The translations under genes were made by a program, and so were the position numbers. A stretch of 64,000 nucleotides of DNA from Corynebacterium sp. zg-331 (GTDB lineage Bacteria; Actinomycetota; Actinomycetes; Mycobacteriales; Mycobacteriaceae), in the NCBI RefSeq assembly GCF_014267345.1, contig NZ_JACMYD010000005.1:79989-143988 (forward strand), in the 5' to 3' direction. Below the pieces are notes generated by a model that did not search any database, was not told the origin of the DNA, and was given only the letters and a program-made list of their open reading frames with translations. The number at the start of each line of letters is the position of its first letter. Position 1 is the first letter of the stretch. Positions 22,821 to 32,074 of the stretch are shown in pieces.

Positions 22821-24208
22821 TCGCCGACGCGGTCCATGAGCTCCCGGTCGTGCGTCACCAGGATCACCACGGCCCCCTCCTCGGCGCAGGATCGGATGAC
22901 CATGGCCATCTGCTCCATCGCCCTGAGATCCAGCCCGGACGTCGGCTCGTCGAAGACGATGACCTCCGAGCCCGCGATCCGCGCGGTCGCCACCGCCAGG
23001 CGCTGTCTCTGCCCACCGGAAAGGCTCAGCGGGTGTCGATCGCCCAGGCCCGCCAACCCGAGCGAGGCAAGCAGCACCTCCTCATCCCTCGCGCCGCGCG
23101 CGCTAAGTCGCAGCTCATCCTCGACGCTCTCGCCGAACAGCTGACGATTCACGTCCTGCATCACGGCCGAGCACACCGCCCGGCGTCGCCGGAGGGAGAG
23201 CTCCTGCCCATCCAACCGCACGACGCCCTCGGCCTTCTGTAGGCCGACAAGCACGCGGAGCAGCGTCGATTTCCCCGCACCGTTGCGGCCGGTCACGCAG
23301 GTCACCGCTCCCCGGGGAAACCGCGCGGCCGGGAGGGACAGCCTCTTCTTCCCCGATCGGCGCACGACGAGGTTCTCCGCGGTCAGGCCGTCCCCTCCGG
23401 TCCGCGGCACCGGGGCGAGCCCGTCTTCCGGTGGCTCCTCGAATGCGCGTAATCCCCCGGCGATGCGCTGCTGCGGGGTCATGGCCCAAAAATCGTCGGC
23501 GGACCGGTCGCCGACGATACGACCGCCCTCCATCTGCACCACCCGGTCCACGACGCCCACGAGGTGGTGCATCCGGTGCTCGGCGATGATGACCGTCGCC
23601 CCGGCCTTCCGCACGCGCCAGACCGCCTCGGTAAAGCGACGGGTGCTCTCGATGTCAAGGTTCGCGGTCGGTTCGTCGAGCAGGTAGAGCTGCGGCCGGG
23701 ACACCACGGCGGCGGCGAGCGCCACCCGTTGCCGCTCACCGCCGCTGAGCTCCGCCATGCCTCGACTCAGGAGCCCGGTGAGCTCAAAACGACCGGCGGC
23801 GGCATCCACCCTCGCGAGGATCTCGTCTCGAGGTAGCTCCGCGTTCGATACCCCGAAAGCGATCTCGGACAGGACGTCCGTGGCAAAGAATTGGGTGCGG
23901 GGATTCTGGAACACGGTCGCGGCGGTACGCCCGGCGGTGGCGAGATCGATTCTCGACGGGTCCTGCCCTCCGACCTCAACGTGGCCGGAGACGCGCCCAG
24001 GGTACACGTGCGGAACGAGTCCGTTGACCACGCGCAGCAGGGAAGACTTCCCCGCCCCGGAATGCCCGGTGACGAGGACGATCTCACCGGGATCGATCCG
24101 GAGTGTGACGTCATCGAGGAGCGCCTCGCCGCCGGGATCGGTGGTGAGGGTGAGGCCGCGGATATCGACGACCGGGCGGGAAGAATCGGGTATCGGGTCG
24201 GTAATCAT
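22736..24208 (-). CDS. ECF transporter ATPase with two fused ABC domains (EcfA)
   Basis: 490 residues with two nucleotide-binding domains. First: Walker A GHSGAGKSS, signature LSGGERQR, Walker B LYLLDEPTANLD. Second: GRNGAGKST, LSGGQRQR, VIVFDEPTSGLD. This is a fused EcfA-EcfA' of a dedicated ECF importer with the T and S genes upstream. AGGAGATCC precedes the ATG. The last ~20 residues after YELRVSRL lie on sequence shared with the protease gene and are probably read-through at the island edge. Confidence 0.85.
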   Translation of the reverse strand: MITDPIPDSSRPVVDIRGLTLTTDPGGEALLDDVTLRIDPGEIVLVTGHSGAGKSSLLRVVNGLVPHVYPGRVSGHVEVGGQDPSRIDLATAGRTAATVFQNPRTQFFATDVLSEIAFGVSNAELPRDEILARVDAAAGRFELTGLLSRGMAELSGGERQRVALAAAVVSRPQLYLLDEPTANLDIESTRRFTEAVWRVRKAGATVIIAEHRMHHLVGVVDRVVQMEGGRIVGDRSADDFWAMTPQQRIAGGLRAFEEPPEDGLAPVPRTGGDGLTAENLVVRRSGKKRLSLPAARFPRGAVTCVTGRNGAGKSTLLRVLVGLQKAEGVVRLDGQELSLRRRRAVCSAVMQDVNRQLFGESVEDELRLSARGARDEEVLLASLGLAGLGDRHPLSLSGGQRQRLAVATARIAGSEVIVFDEPTSGLDLRAMEQMAMVIRSCAEEGAVVILVTHDRELMDRVGDYELRVSRLCSPNPSSMRCRGVNRELSS

Positions 24209-24232
24209 GGATCTCCTGGAGGTCAGGGGCGT

Positions 24233-24913
24233 TCAGAGGGACTGCTGCACGGCGAGCACGCCCACCGCAACCGCGACGATAAGCAGCAGCGCATCGACCC
24301 ACCCCAGCCGCAGGGACACGACGGAGGTGGGCGTGCGCGTGCAACCGAGGCCCCGGAGCAGCGCGGAGGCAGAGAGCTCGTCGCCGGTGTGCACGGAACT
24401 CGCCACGAGCGGCAACACCGCCCGGCGAATCGCCGTCACCGGGTGCAGGAAGAGGGCCGCCCCCGAGGAAACGATCCCCCGGAGGACGAGATTGTCACGG
24501 ATGGTGCGAGCATCATCGACGACGACCGGCAGGAAACGCACCGCGACGACCGCCGGGACCGCCAGTACCCGAGGCACTCTCCCCCACCTCATCGCCGCGA
24601 GGAGCGAACCGGTGGTGATCCCGCCGAGGAGCACCCACGACAGCAATCCCACGAGGAAGAAACGATAGGTGAAGGTAAGGGCGAAGACGACGAGGACGGG
24701 CACTACGCCGTGCACGCCGAAGACCAGCGCCGCCTCCAGGACCAGAACAACGACGGCGAGAACCGGCCGACCGACGGCGAGCAGGGCCGCGATGACGATC
24801 GCCGCGCCGACGACCTCGACCAGCTCGGTGCCGACGGTCAACAGGGAAATATTGATGATGACGAGGGAGACGACGGCGACGCGGGCATCGCACCCGGGAT
24901 TAGAGGCCCGCAC
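24233..24913 (-). CDS. ECF transporter transmembrane component (EcfT)
   Basis: About 226 residues from a GTG at 24913, which overlaps the S-component stop; the frame can extend to 24985 with unlikely sequence. There are several hydrophobic helices and the cytoplasmic coupling motifs expected of EcfT: ARTIRDNLVLRG and ELSASALLRGLG (Ala-Arg-Gly type) that contact the ATPases. It stands between the S and A genes with 24 bases to the ATPase start. Confidence 0.8.
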   Translation of the reverse strand: MRASNPGCDARVAVVSLVIINISLLTVGTELVEVVGAAIVIAALLAVGRPVLAVVVLVLEAALVFGVHGVVPVLVVFALTFTYRFFLVGLLSWVLLGGITTGSLLAAMRWGRVPRVLAVPAVVAVRFLPVVVDDARTIRDNLVLRGIVSSGAALFLHPVTAIRRAVLPLVASSVHTGDELSASALLRGLGCTRTPTSVVSLRLGWVDALLLIVAVAVGVLAVQQSL

Positions 24914-25508
24914 GAGAGAAATACGATCGTAGGACGCGCTGACCGATCCACCCGCCGATGAGCGCGGCGAGGAAGAAGAGAACAATCATCGCGATGACCA
25001 TCGGCGTGGAGAGAAAGTCGCTGAAGCGCTGGGCCCACTCGGGGTCAGAGTTCTCTGCGTACCGGGTAATGATCTCGTCCCGCATGAACAGCAACGGCAG
25101 CAAGGACCCGATGGGGTAGATGCCGAAGATACCGTAGCCGAGGATCGTGCGCCCGGCGTCCCGGTAGCCGCCGCTACGGATGATGAGATCGGCGATGAGG
25201 CCAAGGAGGAAGGCAATCGGGACGCCGACAAAGGCGTCGCCGAGCAGGCCGGAGATGAGACTCAGCAGCGTGGCGGCGGTCGTCACGAGACCAAATCCGT
25301 GAACGCGCCGGATAAACAGCGCGAAGGGGATGCCATTGACGATGATCGCGGCGACGGCTCCGAAGGGCTGCACCTCCGGCCCGAGCACCCCGATGACGTT
25401 GAACAGCACGTTGATCACCGCAAAGATCACCGTGAAGATGCCGACGGTCACGAGGTCACGGCCGGTGATCCCACCGGAGCGGGTGGGGGTGTTCTCAGGA
25501 ATAGTCAC
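24900..25508 (-). CDS. ECF transporter substrate-binding subunit (MptD / Trep_Strep family)
   Basis: 202 residues with about five or six hydrophobic helices (DLVTVGIFTVIFAVINVLFN, LSLISGLLGDAFVGVPIAFL). The pattern matches the MptD-family S components (TIGR02185 type). The S subunit would confer specificity. Its place in a siderophore operon suggests a metal chelate or precursor as substrate. Start and stop overlaps couple it to the ABC gene upstream (ATGA at 25508) and to EcfT. Confidence 0.78.
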   Translation of the reverse strand: MTIPENTPTRSGGITGRDLVTVGIFTVIFAVINVLFNVIGVLGPEVQPFGAVAAIIVNGIPFALFIRRVHGFGLVTTAATLLSLISGLLGDAFVGVPIAFLLGLIADLIIRSGGYRDAGRTILGYGIFGIYPIGSLLPLLFMRDEIITRYAENSDPEWAQRFSDFLSTPMVIAMIVLFFLAALIGGWIGQRVLRSYFSRAGL

Positions 25509-27292
25509 TGGAAGAGATCCTTTCGTGAAGGGAGGTTCGTGGTTGGTTCTCGCCGGTCGGCCGCGAGGTTCCAGCGGCCGGCTTCCTCGCGGAGGGACCA
25601 GAATCGTCGATAGCGATCGTCGTCACGCGCAAGTTCCTCGTGGGTTCCCTGGGCGACGATCCGCCCGCCTTCGAGCAGAAGTATCTGATCGGCGCTGCGG
25701 ATGGTCTCCAGCTGGTGGGCGACAACGATGACGGTCGCGTCGCGGGACAGGTCCGCGAGGGCCTCGGTCACGGCCCGGCGGGTGATGGAGTCGAGGGCGC
25801 TACTCGGCTCGTCGCACAGGACGAGCGGGGCCTTGCGCAGCAGCGCCCGGGCAATGGATACGCGCTGGCGCTCGCCCCCGGAGAGCAAGCTGCCGCCCTC
25901 CCCGACGCGGGTATCCCAGCCGTCGGCGAGGCGGTCGGCGATCTCCGTGACGTGCGCCCAGTCGGCGGCCGCGCGGATGTCTTCCGGGGACGCCGACGGG
26001 TCCCCGAGGGCAATATTCGCCCACAGGGTGTCGTCGAAGAGGTAGACGTCCTGAAAAATCATCGACAGGTTACCGTAGAGATCGGTCGTCGTCATGTCCC
26101 GCAGGTCTACGCCGCCGATCTCCACGGAGCCGGAATCGACGTCCCACAGCCGGGCGAGGAGCCGCACGATGGTGGTCTTGCCGGAACCGGAAGGACCGAC
26201 GAGCGCGGTATAGGTCCGGTCCGGGATCGTGAGGTCCACACCATCGAGGATCCGGTGTCCGGTCGAGTCACCGTCGTAGCTGAAGCGAACATCGCGAAGG
26301 CGGACGTCGGCCCGCTCCGGGAAAGACACCGCAGCGGCCGGCTCAGGCAGGCCCGGCGTGTCCAAGAGCGCGCGGACCTCATCAATCTCTTTCTTTGATT
26401 GATGCAGGGCCGTGGACATGGACGACACCACCCGCAGCGGCCCCGCGGCAAGGGTAACGAGGCCGATAAGCGCCACCGCCGTTACGGCATCACCATCGCC
26501 TCCCACGTCCGTCCACAGCGCGAGCGCCGCAACCGCGCCGAGGATGAGCTGAATGATAAATCCCTGGAGCACCATCCCGCCGACGGATAACCACAGCGCC
26601 CTGCGGCTCATCGCCCGTTGCCGGTCGATGGCCCGGTGCAGCGGAGGGTAGTCCGCGGCGATGCCGGAGGAACGCAGGACCTGCTGGCCCCGGGCGAACT
26701 CCAGCAGCCGGAAATCCGTCTCCGCGCGCACCTCCCGCACCCGCTCTTCCCCGGCGGACTCCCACCGGGCGGCGACGCGAGAGGATAGGTACACGATCGG
26801 CCCGGCGAGAACGAGCGCCAGGCCGACCCGCCAGTCCAGCAGCAGCGCCCCGACGGCGATCGTCGCCGGGGCGGTGATATTCACGGTCAGGGGGACCAGG
26901 ACGTCCATCGCCGCCGTGGCGACGAAGAGCGTTCCGCGCACCGCCGAGTGGGATGCCCGGCCCTGTGATTCCGGGCCGAACCAGCTCAGCGGTAAACGGA
27001 GCAGTGTCTCCCCGAGGCCTCGGTGCATCGACCGGATAACGCCGAGGGAGCCGGTGAACCCGCGATTCGTGGCGACGGTCATGATGACGGAGTGGATAAC
27101 GACCGCGACGGCGAGAACGGCGAGTGCCCGCCCCGTGGCGGACCAGTCGGCGCGGAAAAGCGAGGTGAGAACGGGAACCATGAGCAGGACGGCGATGCCC
27201 TGCGTGATCCCGGCCGCGACGGCGAGAGCGAGCACCTGGCGCATACGCCGGGTGTCCTGTCCGTCGGTGAGGGCGAGTAGTGAACGGATCAT
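25505..27292 (-). CDS. ABC transporter, fused membrane/ATPase, YbtQ/IrtB-like
   Basis: 595 residues from the ATG at 27292, overlapping the previous stop. An N-terminal six-helix domain (MIRSLLALTDGQDTRRMRQV, LVPLTVNITAPATIAVGALL) precedes the ATPase: Walker A GPSGSGKTT, LSGGERQR, LVLCDEPSSALD. Such exporter-fold half-transporters next to siderophore NRPS genes (YbtPQ, IrtAB) import the iron-siderophore complex. It should form a heterodimer with the product of the gene upstream. Confidence 0.85.
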   Translation of the reverse strand: MIRSLLALTDGQDTRRMRQVLALAVAAGITQGIAVLLMVPVLTSLFRADWSATGRALAVLAVAVVIHSVIMTVATNRGFTGSLGVIRSMHRGLGETLLRLPLSWFGPESQGRASHSAVRGTLFVATAAMDVLVPLTVNITAPATIAVGALLLDWRVGLALVLAGPIVYLSSRVAARWESAGEERVREVRAETDFRLLEFARGQQVLRSSGIAADYPPLHRAIDRQRAMSRRALWLSVGGMVLQGFIIQLILGAVAALALWTDVGGDGDAVTAVALIGLVTLAAGPLRVVSSMSTALHQSKKEIDEVRALLDTPGLPEPAAAVSFPERADVRLRDVRFSYDGDSTGHRILDGVDLTIPDRTYTALVGPSGSGKTTIVRLLARLWDVDSGSVEIGGVDLRDMTTTDLYGNLSMIFQDVYLFDDTLWANIALGDPSASPEDIRAAADWAHVTEIADRLADGWDTRVGEGGSLLSGGERQRVSIARALLRKAPLVLCDEPSSALDSITRRAVTEALADLSRDATVIVVAHQLETIRSADQILLLEGGRIVAQGTHEELARDDDRYRRFWSLREEAGRWNLAADRREPTTNLPSRKDLFQ

Positions 27293-29073
27293 CGGGTGGC
27301 CTCCTGTTCCATGTCCTCCCACATGCGGGCGTACAACCCGCCACAGGCGACGAGTTCTCCGTGCGTCCCCGATTCGACGAGGGCTCCCCGATCCATGACG
27401 AGGATGCGGTCGGCATCCGCGATGGTCGTGAGCCGGTGGGCGATGACGACAATGGTCCGGCCACGCGTGAGGCGGGTCAGCCCCTCCTGGATGGCCGTCT
27501 CGGATTCGGGGTCGGTTGCAGACGTGGCTTCGTCGAGAATGAGCACCGGGGTGTCGGCGAGGAGAGCGCGGGCAATGCCGATGCGCTGGGCCTCCCCGCC
27601 GGAGAGACGGGCGTCCTCACCCACCACCGAGTCATACCCGCGGGGCAGGGCGAGGATGCGGTCGTGGATATTCGCCGCGCGGGCGGCCTCGATCACCCGC
27701 TCCTCCGGTGCGTCCGGGGCGCCGAGCCGGATGTTGTCGATGACGGACATGGACAGCAACCCCGCGTCCTGGAAGACGGTGCCGACGGTGCGGCGCAGAA
27801 CCTCCGGGGCGATGTCCCGCACATCGACCCCGCCGACGGCGACGGTTCCGGCATCCGCGTCCCGGAATCGGGCGATGAGGGCGGCAAGCGTCGACTTGCC
27901 GGAACCGGACGGTCCGACGAGGGCGGTGACGCCGCCGGCGGGGATCTCTGCGGTCACTTTATCCACGGCCGGGGTGTCCGCGCCGTAGGAGAAGGTGACA
28001 TCGCGCAGCGAGACGCCGTAGCTCGATCCGTTCGGATGTGGGCGGCGTGGGGAGTCGGTCACGGGCAGCTCGGGTTCGTCGAGGATCTCGACGATGCGCC
28101 CGGCGGCATCGACGGCCTGGGTGCGGGCCTGGTTGCCGAGGGCAAGGGTCTGGAGGCTCACGGGGAGAAACATCGCGATGATGGTGACGACGAGCACGTC
28201 GGCGGGGCGGGTCCATCCCACGTGCACAAACCACGCGCCGAAGGCGAGTTCGACGGCCCCGGCGAAGGCCGCGGACAGGAAGATCACCGCGACAGACTGG
28301 GCGCGCATCTGCGGCGCGACCATCGCGGCGAAGGATCGAAGGAAGGTATCCGAGCGCTCCGCGAACCGGCGAGAGCCCTCCTCACCGTGGTTGAAGATCT
28401 TGAGGACGGCGATGCCATTGACGTATTCCACGACCGCGTCAGAAACCCCGGCGAGTCCCTCGTGGATGCGATCCATGACCTCCCGATTGGAACCGCTGGC
28501 GAGGGCGCTGAACGCCGCGAGATAGAGCACACCCGGCAGCAGGGCGACGAGGCCGAGTCGCCAGTCGAGAAGGAAACACACGATGATGCTCGCAAGAGGC
28601 GTGAGTGCGCCGGCGACGAGCTCGACGACGGTGTGGGCGACGAGCTGGTGCAGCGAATCGACGTCGTTCTGGACGGCCTGGCGCACCCGCCCGGAGGAGC
28701 GGTCATCGAACCACCCGAGGGGTAGCCGGGAGAGTTTCGCCGCGAGGGTGCGGCGCAGGCGAGCCTGGAGGCTCACGTCCGCAAAGTGCGTGATGAGCAG
28801 GGCCAGAGCACCGAAAAGAGCGCTGAGCCCGAGGCCGGTGAGAAACCACAGGAGGGGTCCGGTCACGGCGGTATCGCCATCGAGGAGACGGTCGGCCAGG
28901 GCCGCGAGGGCCAGGTAGGTCACGACGGTTGCCGCCGAGCCGAGCACCTGGAGGATCACGCCGGCCGTGAGCGCGGGCACGACCGGGCGCAGGATACGAG
29001 TCATCGCACCCGGTGGAGCGAGGGTGTCACCCCCGGGATCCTCCGATGCCACCGGGTGAGCGTGTGCGGTCAT
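27289..29073 (-). CDS. ABC transporter, fused membrane/ATPase, YbtP/IrtA-like
   Basis: 594 residues from the ATG at 29073 (MTAHAHPVASEDPGGDTLAP), with AAAGGA suitably spaced. The longer frame to 29223 runs into the thioesterase gene. A membrane domain is followed by an ATPase: Walker A GPSGSGKST, LSGGEAQRIGIARALL, VLILDEATSATD. It starts two bases after the thioesterase stop. Together with the next gene it forms the predicted siderophore importer. There is no siderophore-interacting (FAD) domain as in mycobacterial IrtA. Confidence 0.85.
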   Translation of the reverse strand: MTAHAHPVASEDPGGDTLAPPGAMTRILRPVVPALTAGVILQVLGSAATVVTYLALAALADRLLDGDTAVTGPLLWFLTGLGLSALFGALALLITHFADVSLQARLRRTLAAKLSRLPLGWFDDRSSGRVRQAVQNDVDSLHQLVAHTVVELVAGALTPLASIIVCFLLDWRLGLVALLPGVLYLAAFSALASGSNREVMDRIHEGLAGVSDAVVEYVNGIAVLKIFNHGEEGSRRFAERSDTFLRSFAAMVAPQMRAQSVAVIFLSAAFAGAVELAFGAWFVHVGWTRPADVLVVTIIAMFLPVSLQTLALGNQARTQAVDAAGRIVEILDEPELPVTDSPRRPHPNGSSYGVSLRDVTFSYGADTPAVDKVTAEIPAGGVTALVGPSGSGKSTLAALIARFRDADAGTVAVGGVDVRDIAPEVLRRTVGTVFQDAGLLSMSVIDNIRLGAPDAPEERVIEAARAANIHDRILALPRGYDSVVGEDARLSGGEAQRIGIARALLADTPVLILDEATSATDPESETAIQEGLTRLTRGRTIVVIAHRLTTIADADRILVMDRGALVESGTHGELVACGGLYARMWEDMEQEATR

Positions 29074-29075
29074 GA

Positions 29076-29864
29076 TCATTCCTTTCTTTGGTGGCTGCGG
29101 GCAGCGGCGGTACGGAGAACGCCGCCGCAGCACATCTGCGCTAGTTCTGGACGATGGATGTGGTGCATGTGGTCCCCGGGCACGATGACGGGTCCGAGGA
29201 CATCGGGTGACAAACGTCGCCACCCCGTAGCCGAAGCGGCAGTCAGTTCTTTATCAGCGCATCTCTTAACAATAATGATTGTCGATTGGGTCGCGGCGTT
29301 CGCCCATGGAGGTGGGATGTACGTCTCGATGAGGTGGTAGTCCTCGCGGATCGCCGGAAGGTACAGCGCCGCGAGCTCGGGGTCGGCCAGGGCCCGGGCG
29401 GTATCCGGATCATTCCGAGACAGTTCCTCGACAATGCCGCTATCCGCCCCCACGTGCATCGCCCCGCCGCCCGCGCGATCCGGGGATACCTGCCCGCTGA
29501 CGACAAGCACCGCTCCTCCTCCCCCGCCTGCGCGCTGCCAGGCAAGCAGCGTCTCGTAGGCGAGCACCGCCCCGAGGGAGTGCCCCGCGAGAACGATGGG
29601 AAAAGAGGCGACCCCCAGTACGGCAGCGATCTCTGCGGCAAGATCGCGCATCGTCTCCGGGTGCGCATCCCCCAGGCGGTAATCGCGGCCGGGATATGTC
29701 ACGCCGAGCACCCGAACCTGCGGCCCCGCAATCCGGCCCCACCGTGCGTACTGCCGGGGGCTGCCCCCGGCATGGGGGAAGACCACGATGGTGGGGCGGG
29801 AGGCAGGTCCCGCCACCGATCCGGGAACGGGAACAAGGATGCGGGAGGCGGCGTCGAATCCCAT
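29076..29864 (-). CDS. Type II thioesterase (YbtT-like)
   Basis: 262 residues from the ATG at 29864; the frame upstream of it is the end of the reductase gene. Alpha/beta-hydrolase motifs: VFPHAGGSPRQY, the nucleophile elbow AGHSLGAVLAYE, and the C-terminal catalytic His in VPGDHMHHIHRP. Type II thioesterases clear stalled or misloaded acyl groups from NRPS carrier domains. The start overlaps the reductase stop (TGATG), so the genes are coupled. Confidence 0.87.
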   Translation of the reverse strand: MGFDAASRILVPVPGSVAGPASRPTIVVFPHAGGSPRQYARWGRIAGPQVRVLGVTYPGRDYRLGDAHPETMRDLAAEIAAVLGVASFPIVLAGHSLGAVLAYETLLAWQRAGGGGGAVLVVSGQVSPDRAGGGAMHVGADSGIVEELSRNDPDTARALADPELAALYLPAIREDYHLIETYIPPPWANAATQSTIIIVKRCADKELTAASATGWRRLSPDVLGPVIVPGDHMHHIHRPELAQMCCGGVLRTAAARSHQRKE

Positions 29865-32074
29865 CACCGCACCTCCCCCGGCCGAGCCATCCGCACCGGC
29901 GGCACAGATCGGATATCCGCAGGAGCCGGGAGGGCGGAGCAAACCCGCAGCCACCACCGCAGCACGAACACCGTGCGCCGGATCCGGCGCGCCGCCTCGC
30001 CTCGGTCGCTGCCTGTGGCCTCGGCGATGAGCCCGGCCACCGCGCGGTGGATGCCCTCCGGCCACACGGTCTCCACGACCTCGCCCCATGTGGGTGGAGC
30101 ACCATCCCGCCCCCACACCTGCGCAACCGCGCCGTCCGGGTCGGTGAGCGCCCCACCCACAACGTGCGGGCGCTGCGACCAGCGCGGGAGTGTGCCGATG
30201 CCATCCCACGTCAGCTCGCCATCAGCGGTCTCGACGACCGCCGCCGCCACCGGCTGGGAGTGATTGTCCGGGTCGCTCGGATCCATCCGATGGTCCAGGA
30301 CGACATCCACGGGCACCCGACCCCACATCCCCGAGACAAACCACCGGCCCGAACCCGCTCCCGGATTGACGACCACGTCCCCCAGCGGCACGGCACCCAG
30401 CGCCTCGGCAAGCGACAGGCCTGCCCGGTCGAGGACCTGATGGCTCGTGCGCAACAGAACGTGGGTGACGGTCGATCTCCGGGTGAGAGATCGAACCGCG
30501 TCGATGAACGCGCGGCTCGGACCGAGGTGCTCGTAGAAGCCGGTGACCCGGTAGGCCGTGCCGTGATCGCGGGCAAGGGCGGTCAGCGTGGTGACGGTTC
30601 CAGGATCCACCGGCAGCTCCTGGAGCACTGGGATTCCGGCGCGGAGGAAACCGGCGGCGAGGTCGTCCCCCTGCCCGCCGACGATCCCACTGCGAACGGC
30701 GACAACCGCCACCGCGTCCTCCGGAAGGCTAGGGACATCGGCGGTGCCGCCGGTAGTGAGGTACCGCACACCTAGGTCGCGGGCCAGGTTCCGTCCGCTT
30801 CGTCCACCGGCTCCGACGATCGCCGTCAGCGGTGCCGGAGAGTCGGATTGCGCGAGCGCGTCCGCGTAGCGGGCACCGAAGCCCGCACCGACGACCACGG
30901 CTCCTCGGGGTGTCCCACCGAGGTCGTAGGTGAACGTCACGCCGACGCCATCTGCCCCGGGGTCGGCGCCGATCCATGTGGCCGCGGCTTCGCTTGCGCA
31001 CGCCCACCGGACTCCCACCGGTTCCTTCCCGGCAAGCAGGGTCAACGCAGCGCCCACGGCGAGGTCGCCGGTCGCTCGGTAGCTGTCCGCGCACCGGTAG
31101 TCGGCGGTCACGGTCTCCACGATGTCAGGTCCCGCCGCACAGGCGCGCACAACGATGCGGAAGTACCGCTCCGCTTCCGGCCCGGCCTCCCGGCGGGAGG
31201 CAGCGGCGACATCATCGATGGTCGCCTCCCCGGCAATGACCCGGCGCAGTTCCCGCACGGTTTCTGGCGCGTCCATGACGTTGATGCCCCGCAGGTACGG
31301 GACGCCGATCCCCCGGGCGACGCCCACGTACTCCTCGTCTAGGTGCACGCTCAGCAACGCGTCGGCCGGGGGATGCCATCCCGCCGCAGATCGGCCGGCG
31401 CTGACACCAGAGGTTGCGTCCTTGACGACGGCGCCGTCCCACCAGACCGCGCCCGGCCAGCCGCCATCAGAGGAGAGCGAGTCCATGTACTCATGCAGCG
31501 TCGCCGCCGTCAGCGGTTGACGCCCACCGACGGCGACCTCGGCCCGCGCGCGAGTCGGATCCGTGACGAGCCGCAGGGCCGCCGCAAGCATCGCCCCCGT
31601 CAATCCCGGTTGTACGCCGGCGCAGAGGAGCACGCTTCGTCCGGCGCGCCGCGCAGCCTCATCGAGCTCAGCGATGATCCGCTCCGAACCCCCGGGATCG
31701 ACCATATGTAGGCCGAGGCTCAGCGCCGCGCGTGCCAGGGGGACGGTGATCCTCGATGAGGGCCCCATCCCGTTAATGAGCACGGCCGTGCCGTCTTCGA
31801 CGAGCTCGGCACCGAGAGCAGCAGTGATCTGCGGTTCAGCGTCTGACCCCGGAGTGAGGTCGAGCACCGCCGTCTCGACGGTCGGCCCGCCGGATCGACC
31901 CTGGGCGCATGTCGCAGCGAGATCCGCAAGACGGTCGGCGTTACGCCCGAGGATGACCACGCGATCCCCTTCACCAAGCACACGGATCAGTCGTGCCGCC
32001 GCTGCGGAACCGACCGCCCCATTCGCGCCGGCCACAAGCACCGTCCGCCGCACCGAGCCCGTCGTCGCCGTCAT
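29864..32074 (-). CDS. Fused saccharopine-dehydrogenase-like / thiazolinyl-imide reductase
   Basis: 736 residues from the ATG at 32074 (AAGGAGAAACG before it; ATGA overlap with the NRPS stop). The first ~380 residues are a Rossmann protein like saccharopine dehydrogenase (VLVAGANGAVGSAAAARLIR, ILGRNADRLADL). The second half begins near GAVVVGAGFGARYADALAQS and contains GVRYLTTGGTADVPSLPEDA and QELPVDPGTVTTLTALARDH, as in the thiazolinyl-imide reductases YbtU/PchG. The second half should reduce an NRPS-bound thiazoline to thiazolidine. The role of the first domain is unknown, and the fusion is unusual. Confidence 0.82.
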   Translation of the reverse strand: MTATTGSVRRTVLVAGANGAVGSAAAARLIRVLGEGDRVVILGRNADRLADLAATCAQGRSGGPTVETAVLDLTPGSDAEPQITAALGAELVEDGTAVLINGMGPSSRITVPLARAALSLGLHMVDPGGSERIIAELDEAARRAGRSVLLCAGVQPGLTGAMLAAALRLVTDPTRARAEVAVGGRQPLTAATLHEYMDSLSSDGGWPGAVWWDGAVVKDATSGVSAGRSAAGWHPPADALLSVHLDEEYVGVARGIGVPYLRGINVMDAPETVRELRRVIAGEATIDDVAAASRREAGPEAERYFRIVVRACAAGPDIVETVTADYRCADSYRATGDLAVGAALTLLAGKEPVGVRWACASEAAATWIGADPGADGVGVTFTYDLGGTPRGAVVVGAGFGARYADALAQSDSPAPLTAIVGAGGRSGRNLARDLGVRYLTTGGTADVPSLPEDAVAVVAVRSGIVGGQGDDLAAGFLRAGIPVLQELPVDPGTVTTLTALARDHGTAYRVTGFYEHLGPSRAFIDAVRSLTRRSTVTHVLLRTSHQVLDRAGLSLAEALGAVPLGDVVVNPGAGSGRWFVSGMWGRVPVDVVLDHRMDPSDPDNHSQPVAAAVVETADGELTWDGIGTLPRWSQRPHVVGGALTDPDGAVAQVWGRDGAPPTWGEVVETVWPEGIHRAVAGLIAEATGSDRGEAARRIRRTVFVLRWWLRVCSALPAPADIRSVPPVRMARPGEVR

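Noticed and set aside
22780..22830. Duplicated tRNA-Arg 3' end as the left attachment site of the island
   Set aside because: I compared this stretch with the tRNA end at 46343-46370 and found no convincing direct repeat, so tRNA-mediated integration is not shown.
27280..28725. 481-residue plus-strand frame opposite the ABC gene
   Set aside because: Shadow of the ABC transporter with intact Walker and signature motifs on the minus strand; composition is Gly/Asp/His-rich noise.
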